NCBI GenBank assembly: GCA_945952355.1
Contig: CAMFIW010000076.1
Span: forward strand, 1 to 8,861
DNA length: 8,861 nucleotides
Direction: 5' to 3'
Origin: an uncultured Phenylobacterium sp.
Lineage (GTDB): Bacteria; Pseudomonadota; Alphaproteobacteria; Caulobacterales; Caulobacteraceae
The notes under the pieces were generated by a model. That model saw only the letters and a list, made by a program, of their open reading frames with translations. It did no database searches and was not told where the DNA came from. This document shows positions 1 through 8,861 of this stretch, piece after piece (the stretch's first letter is position 1; every line of letters starts with the position of its first letter). Position numbers and translations under genes: made by a program.

Positions 1-573
1 GCCCTGCCCAGCTTGCTCGCCCTCGACATCGCCCGCTCCGGCTCGATCGAGAACGCCCGCACCCTGTTCTGCGGCACCTTCTCCAAGACCATCTCGCCCG
101 CCCTGCGCCTGGGCTGGGTCTGCGGTCCGAAGGCGGTGATCGAGAAGCTGGTCCTGCTCAAGCAGGGCAGCGACCTGCACGTCTCCACCATCAACCAGAT
201 GGTCGGCTGGCGCGCGGTCTCCGAGGGCTACGACCAGCATCTCTCGCGCCTGCGCAACGCCTATGGCGCCAAGGCCCAGGCCACCCTCGACGCCCTGGCC
301 CGCCACATGCCGGAAGGAGTGACCTGGTCGAAGCCGGAGGGCGGCATGTTCGTCTGGGTGCGGCTGCCGGAAGGCCTGGACGGCAAGGATCTCCTGGCCC
401 GCGCCATCGAGCAGGAACGCGTGGCCTTCGTGCCGGGCGGGCCGTTCTTCGCCGAGGTCCCGGCCGACAACGCGATCCGGCTCAGCTATTCCCTGCCGAC
501 CGCCGAACAGATTGACGACGGCGTCGCCCGCATCGCCCGCCTGCTGCGGCGCAGCCTTCAGGCCGTGCCGTAG
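1..573 (+). CDS. PLP-dependent aminotransferase, class I/II, C-terminal part (5' end outside window)
   Basis: This is the C-terminal 190 residues of a fold-type I pyridoxal-phosphate aminotransferase, likely cytoplasmic, moving an amino group between an amino acid and a 2-oxo acid. The reading frame is open from base 1, so the start lies upstream of the window. The motif GTFSKTISPALRLGW holds the Schiff-base lysine (residue 29 of the fragment, bases 85-87) and the phosphate-binding arginine. Near the end, NAIRLSYS carries the arginine (residue 160) that in this family binds the substrate alpha-carboxylate. The wording around the lysine resembles 2-aminoadipate aminotransferases (LysN-like) and the aminotransferase domain of MocR/GntR regulators. 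Only about half a usual aminotransferase is visible, so I cannot tell a stand-alone enzyme from a MocR regulator, and substrate is unknown. It ends at TAG 571-573, inside the 3' end of the convergent esterase gene. Confidence 0.9.
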   Translation, partial: ALPSLLALDIARSGSIENARTLFCGTFSKTISPALRLGWVCGPKAVIEKLVLLKQGSDLHVSTINQMVGWRAVSEGYDQHLSRLRNAYGAKAQATLDALARHMPEGVTWSKPEGGMFVWVRLPEGLDGKDLLARAIEQERVAFVPGGPFFAEVPADNAIRLSYSLPTAEQIDDGVARIARLLRRSLQAVP

Positions 574-1715
574 GCGTCCCGCTCCAGGGCCTTGAACAGG
601 CCGAGCACCTCGGGATCGCCGAACGGCAGGAGCTGAGTCATCAGCACCCCGCCCTTCCCGGCGGTCGGATCGGCCCAGTAGTAGGTGTTGGCGAGCCCGG
701 CCCAGGCCAGGCTGCCGGCCGAGCGGCCCTCCGGCGTCGGGTCCGGATTGACCAGCGTCGCCAGCCCATGGCCGGTCGCCATGCCGGGATAGGGGTCGAA
801 GTCGTTGGTCAGCATCGGATTGGCCGAGGTCCAGGCGCCCGCGCGATGCTGGCCCGTTTGGATCTGCGACAGGCCGCGAACCGTCGCCTCGGACAGCACG
901 CGCTGACCCTCCAGCGCACCGCCGCCCAGCAGCATGCGCAGGAAGCGTCCGTAATCGCGCACCGTGCTGTAGAGCCCGCCGCCGCCGGACAGCACTTCCG
1001 GATTGGGCGGCATGCCGAACGGGATCGCCGCCAGCGGCCCGTCGGGCGTCCGCACATGGACGCTGGCCTTGCGCGCCTCGCGGCCGGCATCCAGCGCGAA
1101 GTCGGTGTCGGTCATGCCCAACGGCCCGAACAGGTTCTCGCGCAGATAGGCGTCCAGCCGCTGGCCGCTGGCCGCCTCCACCGCGATCCCGGCCCAGTCG
1201 ATGCCGATACCGTAGATCCAGCCGGTCCCCGGATCGAAGGCGAGCGGTTGGCGATGCGCGGCGCGGGTCCCGGCGTTCGGGTCGAAGCCGCTGGCCGCGA
1301 AATGGGCCTGCAGCGCCGGATGGGTGAAGTTGTACGCGAAGCCCGCCATGTGGGTCAGGAGGTGGCGCAGGGTCACCGCGCCCTTGGCCGGACGCAGGAT
1401 CGGCTTGCCGTCGGCGTCCACGCCCTCCAGGACCTCCAGGCCCTTGAGGTCCGGCAGCAGATCGGAGAGGTCGCCGTCCAGGCTGAGCTTGCCCCGCTCC
1501 ACCAGCTGCAGGGCCGCCACCGAGGCCACCGCCTTGGTCATCGACGCGATCCAGAACACCGTATCCGGCGTCATGGCCTCGGCGCCGCCGGCCTGGCGCA
1601 GGCCCGCCGAGTGCTCGTAGGCGACGCCGTCGCGGTCGACCGTCAGCGCCACGCCGCCGGCGATCCGACCATCGGCGATCGCCTGGCCGAGCGCGGCCTC
1701 GAACCTGGAATACAT
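558..1715 (-). CDS. Serine hydrolase, beta-lactamase fold (class C-like / family VIII esterase)
   Basis: A 385-residue serine hydrolase of the beta-lactamase-related family, which includes class C-like enzymes, family VIII carboxylesterases and LovD-like acyltransferases. The nucleophile motif is SMTK (Ser58, Lys61) in VFWIASMTK. The second-motif tyrosine is Tyr168 in GWIYGIGIDWAG, a form typical of esterase/acyltransferase members. The third-motif region is probably GHGLATLV (315-322), followed by a GSLAWAGLANTYYW segment (334-346). The start at 1715 is chosen because GGAG at 1722-1725 lies 6 nt upstream, whereas the ATG at 1721 would directly abut it; a start at 1790 would lie inside the dehydrogenase gene. 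No signal peptide is evident, so it is probably cytoplasmic. It is last in a run behind the dehydrogenase (gap about 16 bp). Ester or thioester hydrolysis is likely; antibiotic resistance is not implied. Confidence 0.9.
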   Translation of the reverse strand: MYSRFEAALGQAIADGRIAGGVALTVDRDGVAYEHSAGLRQAGGAEAMTPDTVFWIASMTKAVASVAALQLVERGKLSLDGDLSDLLPDLKGLEVLEGVDADGKPILRPAKGAVTLRHLLTHMAGFAYNFTHPALQAHFAASGFDPNAGTRAAHRQPLAFDPGTGWIYGIGIDWAGIAVEAASGQRLDAYLRENLFGPLGMTDTDFALDAGREARKASVHVRTPDGPLAAIPFGMPPNPEVLSGGGGLYSTVRDYGRFLRMLLGGGALEGQRVLSEATVRGLSQIQTGQHRAGAWTSANPMLTNDFDPYPGMATGHGLATLVNPDPTPEGRSAGSLAWAGLANTYYWADPTAGKGGVLMTQLLPFGDPEVLGLFKALERDAYGTA

Positions 1716-1721
1716 CGCCAT

Positions 1722-1725
1722 CTCC
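1722..1725 (-). promoter_or_regulatory. Ribosome binding site of the serine hydrolase (decides start)
   Basis: Read on the minus strand, GGAG is followed by ATGGCGATG. The first ATG directly abuts GGAG and leaves no spacer. The second, at 1715, has a normal 6-nt spacer and is therefore preferred. Confidence 0.55.
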
Positions 1726-1731
1726 GTGGCT

Positions 1732-2955
1732 TCAGAGGCCGAGCACCATCTTGGCCATGATGTTGTGCTGGATCTCGTTGGACCCGGCATAGATCGAGGT
1801 CTTGCGGTAGTTGAGGTACATCGGCGCCACGGTCGCCGCGTAGTCCGGCCCCGCTCGCGGCTCGTTGCGCTCGCCGCGGATCTCGGCCCAGGTGTCGCGC
1901 ACGAAGGGCTGGCCGTAGACGCCCGCCGCCTCCAGCGCCAACTCCGTCACCGCCTGCTGCGCCTGGCTGCCTTCCAGCTTCAGCATGGAGGACGCCGCCC
2001 CCATCGCCTCGCCGGTCGTCCGCGACGCGAACATCCGCAGCTCGGTGGCGTTCAGCACGTCGATCTTGATCTGCATCTGCGCCAGCTTCTTGCGGAAGTC
2101 GGGGTCGTCCATCATCCGTCCACCGCCGTCGGCCCGCTCGACCGAGGCGATTTTCTTCACCTTTTCCAACATGTTGGTCAGACCGGCGGCATAGGGATTG
2201 CCCCGTTCGAACTGCAGCAGGTACTTGGCGTAGGTCCAGCCCTGGTTCTCCTCGCCGATGCGGTTCGAGACCGGCACCCGCACGTTGTCGAAGAACACCT
2301 GGTTGATCTCCTGGTCGCCCACCGGGGGCCCGTCCAGGGTCGGCAGCGGCACGATCTCGATGCCCGGCGTCTTCATATCCAGCAGCAGGAAGCTGATCCC
2401 CATCTGCTTGATCGGCTCGACGCTGGTCCGCACCAGGCAGAACATCCAATCCGCCCATTGGGCATAGGTGGTCCAGATTTTTGAGCCGCTCAGGACATAG
2501 TGGTCGCCATCCCGCTCCGCCTTCAGCGACAGGGAGGCGAGGTCCGACCCGGACCCTGGCTCGGAATAGCCCTGGCACCACCAGACGTCGGTCGACAGGA
2601 TCTTCGGCAGGTGCTGGGCCTTCTGCTCCGGCGTGCCGAAGGCCATGACCACGGGCGCGCACATGCGCAGGCCCATGTTCGAGGTGTCGGGCGCGCCGGC
2701 CAGGGCCATCTCCATGTCGAAGATGTACTTCTGGGCGTGGCTCCAGCCCGTCCCGCCGTATTCGACGGGCCAGTCGGGCGCGATCCAACCCTTCTCGCCC
2801 AGCTTCTTCAGCCAGCGGACCGTGCCCGCCTTGTCGATGTGATGGTTCTTCGACTGGGCCGCCCGGGCCCGCATGTCGTCGTCGAAGGCGTCTGCGATGA
2901 AGGCCCGGACCTCGTCGCGGAAGGCGAGGTCCTCTGCGCTGAAGTCCAGGTCCAT
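1732..2955 (-). CDS. Acyl-CoA dehydrogenase (FAD-dependent)
   Basis: A 407-residue acyl-CoA dehydrogenase of normal family length, which uses FAD to form an alpha,beta double bond in an acyl-CoA and passes electrons to electron-transfer flavoprotein. The all-alpha N-terminal domain covers about residues 5-120. The middle beta domain carries QGYSEPGSGSD (128-138), the flavin/substrate-binding signature, and SGSKIWTTYAQWAD. The C-terminal helical domain ends with IYAGSNEIQHNIMAKMVLG (388-406). The position used as catalytic Glu in medium-chain enzymes (IYEGT) is Ala390 here; Glu250 in QFERGNPYAAG is a plausible alternative base, as in isovaleryl-CoA-type enzymes. The ATG at 2955 has GGAG 10 nt upstream (2966-2969). 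It lies 16 bp after the ABM gene and about 16 bp before the hydrolase, so it is probably the middle gene of an operon. The substrate cannot be read from sequence; a branched or cyclic acyl-CoA is possible. Confidence 0.94.
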   Translation of the reverse strand: MDLDFSAEDLAFRDEVRAFIADAFDDDMRARAAQSKNHHIDKAGTVRWLKKLGEKGWIAPDWPVEYGGTGWSHAQKYIFDMEMALAGAPDTSNMGLRMCAPVVMAFGTPEQKAQHLPKILSTDVWWCQGYSEPGSGSDLASLSLKAERDGDHYVLSGSKIWTTYAQWADWMFCLVRTSVEPIKQMGISFLLLDMKTPGIEIVPLPTLDGPPVGDQEINQVFFDNVRVPVSNRIGEENQGWTYAKYLLQFERGNPYAAGLTNMLEKVKKIASVERADGGGRMMDDPDFRKKLAQMQIKIDVLNATELRMFASRTTGEAMGAASSMLKLEGSQAQQAVTELALEAAGVYGQPFVRDTWAEIRGERNEPRAGPDYAATVAPMYLNYRKTSIYAGSNEIQHNIMAKMVLGL

Positions 2956-2971
2956 GGCTGCCGTGCTCCGA

Positions 2972-3259
2972 TCAGACGCCGTCGAGGTATTCGATCTCGG
3001 GACGGCCGCCCATGCAGGGCCCCATCTTGGCGCCCGCGGCCTTGAAGTAGTCGGTCTGGCCGTGGGCGGCGAGCGCGTCCTGGTCCTTGTACAGCTCCAG
3101 CACCTTGTAGATCTGGCCGTCGGTGCGGCTCTTGGTCAGCTGGTAGGCCAGGTTGCCCGGCTCGTTGGCCCGCACCTGCTTGGCCAGGTCCGTGAAGATG
3201 GCCTCGAACTCCGCGTTCTTGCCCTCGGCGACTTTCAGGGTCGCGATCACGCCGATCAT
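2972..3259 (-). CDS. Antibiotic biosynthesis monooxygenase (ABM) domain protein, putative quinol monooxygenase-like
   Basis: A 95-residue single-domain protein of the ABM/dimeric alpha-beta barrel type. It opens with the strand MIGVIATLKV, continues with an amphipathic helix (about 14-31), then ANEPGNLAYQLTKS and the signature-like IYKVLELYKDQDALAAHGQTDYF (50-72), which includes His66. Family members are small cytoplasmic homodimers that oxidise quinols or aromatics without a tightly bound cofactor; others act in haem degradation or as sensors, so the reaction here is unproven. The start at 3259 has a strong SD (GGAGAGG), while the upstream TTG/ATG-type extension (to 3319) has no such signal and reads like leader sequence. 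It is the first gene of the run with the dehydrogenase and hydrolase, which suggests a role in the same catabolic pathway. Confidence 0.85.
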   Translation of the reverse strand: MIGVIATLKVAEGKNAEFEAIFTDLAKQVRANEPGNLAYQLTKSRTDGQIYKVLELYKDQDALAAHGQTDYFKAAGAKMGPCMGGRPEIEYLDGV

Positions 3260-3263
3260 AGTT

Positions 3264-3270
3264 CCTCTCC
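3264..3270 (-). promoter_or_regulatory. Strong ribosome binding site of the ABM gene
   Basis: On the minus strand GGGAGAGGAACT precedes the ATG at 3259, placing a GGAGAGG core about 4-5 nt upstream. This supports a 95-residue product over a longer one. Confidence 0.65.
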
Positions 3271-3322
3271 CAACGCTTGTTTGAACCGCGACGGTAGAGG
3301 CGCGAACGGGCGCGGGCAAGGG

Positions 3323-3335
3323 TGATCGGCGATCA
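3323..3335. promoter_or_regulatory. Short palindrome upstream of the three-gene run (possible operator)
   Basis: TGATC-GGC-GATCA is a 5-bp inverted repeat with a 3-nt centre. It lies 64 bp upstream of the ABM start, just upstream of a weak promoter-like pair (TTGCCCG 3319-3313, 12 bp, CCTCTACC 3300-3293, minus strand). The position would suit a repressor or activator site for the operon. So short a palindrome can easily arise by chance, so this is only a candidate. Confidence 0.2.
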
Positions 3336-3378
3336 GTTTCGGTTCCCGCGGCGTCAGGCTCGGGCCCGCGCGCGGCGC

Positions 3379-3666
3379 CTAGGGCCTGTCGTTCCAGCCG
3401 TAGGCCACCCAGTGGTGGCCGCCCAGGTGGCGGGCTTCGATCACGCCGTCGTCGCGGCGCGCATTCACGGTCCGCTTGGCGCGCAGCGCCAAGCCCGCGA
3501 GGCCGAGGAGGGCGGACGACATCACAGCGATCACCACGACCGTGGCGGCGGCGAACAGGGCCAGGACCGCGCCGATCGCAACGGCGGCCGTTGTGGCCAA
3601 CAGGCCTCCCAGCATCGCGATACTGCGCAGGGCGGAACCGTGCTTGCGGGCGAAATCCCTGACCAT
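3379..3666 (-). CDS. Small two-helix inner-membrane protein, function unknown
   Basis: I do not recognise a named family. The 95-residue product begins MVRDFARKHGSALRS, followed by about 48 almost uninterrupted hydrophobic residues (about 14-61) that fit two membrane helices joined by a tight turn. LRAKR (61-65) follows as a positive-inside anchor, and a polar tail ends in GHHWVAYGWNDRP. Both ends probably face the cytoplasm. The start at ATG 3666 has GAGGA 4 nt upstream. A longer form from a TTG at 3735 (118 residues) is possible. I reject it because the extra 23 codons include several with A/T at the third position (AAA TAT, CCT CCA GAA GGA GGA), unlike the genes around, and because the TTG falls inside a likely -35 box. 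It follows the co-chaperone gene in the same direction with a 102-bp gap and appears to have its own promoter. Confidence 0.7.
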   Translation of the reverse strand: MVRDFARKHGSALRSIAMLGGLLATTAAVAIGAVLALFAAATVVVIAVMSSALLGLAGLALRAKRTVNARRDDGVIEARHLGGHHWVAYGWNDRP

Positions 3667-3707
3667 GGCGTCCTCGACCGATCCTCCTTCTGGAGGCGTG
3701 AACGGAT

Positions 3708-3735
3708 ATTTCAGCCGGGCGATCCCGCCCGTCAA
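3708..3735 (-). promoter_or_regulatory. Possible sigma-73/sigma-70 promoter of the small membrane protein
   Basis: On the minus strand TTGACGG (3735-3729) is separated by 13 bp from GCTGAAAT (3715-3708). The known Caulobacter housekeeping consensus is roughly TTGACGS, 10-14 bp, GCTANAWC, so the -35 matches fully and the -10 misses two defined positions. Transcription would begin near 3701 and leave a leader of about 35 nt before the ATG at 3666. The leader also holds AAGGAGG (3689-3683), which is 16 nt from the ATG and has no start codon at normal distance. Confidence 0.45.
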
Positions 3736-3768
3736 CTCAGTACAACCTCAAAAGGTGGCGATTGCGCG

Positions 3769-4464
3769 TCATGCCGCGCCTTCGAGCGACAGGCCGCGCC
3801 GCTCGCGCATGATCGCGTCAAAGGCCGCATTGATCGCCGCCGCCTTGGCCTCGGCCACCTCGATGAATTCGTCCGGAAGTCCCCGCGCACGGGCCCGGTC
3901 GGGGTGCGCCTCGGAGAGCTGCGCCTTCCAGACCGCCCGCAGGGTCTCGTCCGACGCGTCGTGCGGCACGGCCAGGATGGCGTAGGGATCGTCCGCCGAA
4001 AGTCCCAGATGGGTGGCCTTCAGCCGACGGAACACCAGGGGCGAGAAGCCGAACAGCTCGGAGACGGTCTCCAGATAGATCAGCTCGTCCTCGGTCACCG
4101 CGCCATCGGCGCCGGCGATATGGAACAACCCGTCCAGCACGTCCTCGAGCAAGGTCGGGCAGTTGCGATAGCGCTTGGCCAGTCGCTTGGCGTAGCTTTC
4201 GAACCCGTGGGTCGTCTGGCGCGCCAGATCGTAGAGCCGGTGGACATTGCGCTCCGACGCCGCGTCGTGCGGGAAAACCTGGGCGAAAGCCTCGAACTCG
4301 TCGACATGGACGCGCCCATCGGCCTTGGCCAGTTTCGCGCCCAGCGCGGTGACCGCGGTCGAGAAGGCGGGGTCCTCGCCCGGAGGCCCGGGAGGACAGT
4401 CGCAATTCTCGCAGCCATCCGGGCGACGGACGGCCAGACCAGCAATGTTGCGCCAGAAGCTCAT
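3769..4464 (-). CDS. TerB-like plus DnaJ-domain co-chaperone (DjlA-like), soluble form
   Basis: A 231-residue co-chaperone. Residues about 32-150 look like a TerB-like all-helical domain with two related acidic stretches, AKADGRVHVDEFEAF (46-60) and AGADGAVTEDELIYL (117-131). Residues about 159-222 form a J domain beginning DPYAILAV, with the essential HPD triad at 187-189 in SEAHPDRA. J domains stimulate the ATPase of DnaK/Hsp70. E. coli DjlA is anchored by an N-terminal membrane helix; no hydrophobic helix is present here, so this form should be cytoplasmic. The N-terminus carries a CENCDC cluster (Cys18, 21, 23) followed by PPGPPG. I chose ATG 4464 (MSFWRNIAGL); a TTG at 4506 would add 14 residues but coincides with a probable -35 box. 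It is divergent from the 5-oxoprolinase-like gene. Confidence 0.88.
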   Translation of the reverse strand: MSFWRNIAGLAVRRPDGCENCDCPPGPPGEDPAFSTAVTALGAKLAKADGRVHVDEFEAFAQVFPHDAASERNVHRLYDLARQTTHGFESYAKRLAKRYRNCPTLLEDVLDGLFHIAGADGAVTEDELIYLETVSELFGFSPLVFRRLKATHLGLSADDPYAILAVPHDASDETLRAVWKAQLSEAHPDRARARGLPDEFIEVAEAKAAAINAAFDAIMRERRGLSLEGAA

Positions 4465-4469
4465 GGGAG

Positions 4470-4482
4470 TATGCGAAGCATA
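4470..4482. promoter_or_regulatory. Inverted repeat over the -10 region of the co-chaperone gene
   Basis: TATGC-GAA-GCATA is a perfect 5-bp inverted repeat with a 3-nt loop. It lies in the 71-bp divergent region, covers the proposed -10 box of the co-chaperone gene and ends 5 bp from its ATG. It could be an operator or a small 5' hairpin, but chance is not excluded. Confidence 0.22.
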
Positions 4483-4506
4483 GTCGGGCGAGGGCCGCCC
4501 TGACAA
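4477..4506 (-). promoter_or_regulatory. Candidate promoter of the DjlA-like gene
   Basis: On the minus strand TTGTCA (4506-4501, one mismatch to TTGACA) is followed after 18 bp by TATGCT (4482-4477, four of six to TATAAT). Transcription would start near 4470, only about 6 nt before the ATG at 4464, so the message would be almost leaderless. This agrees with the lack of a good ribosome binding site there. Confidence 0.3.
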
Positions 4507-4535
4507 CGAATAGAACAGCTCGGGAACGTTAAGTT

Positions 4536-8129
<3,594 letters not shown>

Positions 8130-8159
8130 CCGCCGGATTTCGAAAGTAGAGCTTCCGAC

Positions 8160-8861
8160 ATGCCCGCCCTGATGATCGCCCTGGCGCTGCTGGCCGCCCA
8201 GGACACCACCATTGCCCCGCCCCCACCCGAGCCGGTGACCCAGGCGCCGGCGCCGTCCGACGCCGCCCCTTCCGCCGAACCCGCCGCGCCCGCCGCGCCC
8301 GCCACGGAAGCCAAGGCCGAGCAGGCGGCCGAGGCCAAGCCCGAGGAGGCGCCTTTCCCGCCAGGCGCTCCGCGCGACGATTATGGCTTCGTCGGCTGGT
8401 GCTACGGCGCGCTGGCCGGCTATCTCGACCTGCACGACCGGGTCATGCCAGAGGTCACCCGCATCGAGGGCGCCTATCGCCGGCCGGGCTCGAACCTGGC
8501 CGAGGACCTCAAGACCTATGACGACATGCAGAAGACCAGCCGGGCCAACATGAAGCTGTTCGCCCGCGCGATCGAGGCCGCGGAGAAGGCCAGCCTGCAA
8601 CCGATCAGCCAGCGAGGCGCCGCGGCGATTCAGAAAGGCCGCGGGGCCTGGGCCGGCGCGGCGAGTCTGCCCACCCGCACGGTCGCCCAGCAGTGGATGG
8701 GATGGGCGCTGCCGGCCCGCTGCACGACCACCGCGACGGCCCTGGAGCAACGCGCCAAGCTGATGGGCGCGACCTTCAAGGCCAACGAGGCGCCGCCCGA
8801 ACCCGAGGCCGCCGACGCCTCGCCGCCCGCCGCGGATCCCGCGTCGACGACAGCTTCCGCC
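8160..8861 (+). CDS. Probable secreted/periplasmic protein of unknown function (3' end outside window)
   Basis: The frame stays open from ATG 8160 to the window end, giving 234 residues with no stop. I do not recognise a characterised family, though the core looks like a conserved Caulobacterales hypothetical protein. A short hydrophobic start (MPALMIALALLAAQD) suggests a signal peptide cut near residue 13-14, though it lacks the usual positive N-region. Residues about 19-72 are a Pro/Ala/Glu-rich linker of low complexity. The folded part (about 73-208) has DDYGFVGWCYGALAGYLDLHD, then EVTRIEGAYRRPGSN and helical segments. Cys81 and Cys188 are the only cysteines seen and could form a disulfide. 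A second Pro/Ala-rich tail starts near 211. It lies 30 bp after the 5-oxoprolinase-like gene on the same strand, so co-transcription is possible, but the SD is weak and no functional link is evident. Confidence 0.8.
   Translation, partial: MPALMIALALLAAQDTTIAPPPPEPVTQAPAPSDAAPSAEPAAPAAPATEAKAEQAAEAKPEEAPFPPGAPRDDYGFVGWCYGALAGYLDLHDRVMPEVTRIEGAYRRPGSNLAEDLKTYDDMQKTSRANMKLFARAIEAAEKASLQPISQRGAAAIQKGRGAWAGAASLPTRTVAQQWMGWALPARCTTTATALEQRAKLMGATFKANEAPPEPEAADASPPAADPASTTASA
8280..8306 (+). repeat. Three tandem 9-bp units in the Pro/Ala linker
   Basis: CCCGCCGCG occurs twice exactly and a third time with one change (CCCGCCACG). It encodes PAAPAAPAT within the low-complexity linker of the secreted protein. 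Length variation here would stay in frame and would only lengthen or shorten the linker. Confidence 0.6.

Noticed and set aside
558..1715. Beta-lactamase as an antibiotic resistance gene
   Set aside because: The motif pattern (SMTK, YGIGIDW, no clear KTG, no obvious export signal) and the catabolic neighbours fit an esterase better.
1643..2788. A 381-codon minus-strand frame over the dehydrogenase
   Set aside because: Arg/Gly/Ala-rich shadow of the acyl-CoA dehydrogenase in another frame; the real frame has all family motifs.
3382..3410. GC-rich inverted sequence near the end of the small membrane protein gene as a terminator
   Set aside because: Pairing is short and interrupted and no T-run follows on the minus strand.
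3322..4503. A 393-codon plus-strand frame opposite the membrane protein and co-chaperone
   Set aside because: It runs antisense across two unrelated genes and their intergenic gap, is rich in Arg/Gln/Gly and shows no domain.

Overview
The window is GC-rich bacterial DNA with strong G/C preference at third codon positions. Gene content, codon use, a possible Caulobacter-type housekeeping promoter (TTGACGG, 13 bp, GCTGAAAT) and a palindromic repeat with a CCCGCGAAGGCGG core all suggest an alphaproteobacterium, probably Caulobacterales (Caulobacter/Phenylobacterium-like). This placement is an inference from composition and family resemblance, not from a search.

Layout: (1) 1-573, + strand: the C-terminal part of a fold-type I PLP aminotransferase, cut by the window edge. 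(2) 3259-558, - strand: a compact three-gene run of a small antibiotic-biosynthesis-monooxygenase-like (ABM) protein, an acyl-CoA dehydrogenase and a serine beta-lactamase-fold esterase. The gaps are 16 and 10 bp, so they are probably one operon acting on an acyl or ester substrate. Its last gene runs 16 bp into the end of the aminotransferase, tail to tail. (3) 3666-3379, - strand: a small two-helix membrane protein with its own likely promoter. (4) 4464-3769, - strand: a soluble TerB plus J-domain (DjlA-like) co-chaperone. (5) 4536-8129, + strand: a fused HyuA-HyuB protein of the ATP-dependent 5-oxoprolinase/hydantoinase family, divergent from the co-chaperone across only 71 bp and starting at a TTG. 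(6) 8160-8861, + strand: a secreted or periplasmic protein of unknown function, cut by the right edge.

The window is mainly ordinary chromosomal metabolism and housekeeping. I see no phage, transposase, CRISPR, tRNA or rRNA signal, and no gene-free stretch longer than about 120 bp. The clearest unusual structure is a palindromic repeat of about 99 bp inserted in frame in the 5-oxoprolinase-like gene (about 6294-6392). It adds 33 codons near the HyuA/HyuB junction and resembles the protein-coding palindromic elements known from Rickettsia. I found no convincing new defence or mobile system.
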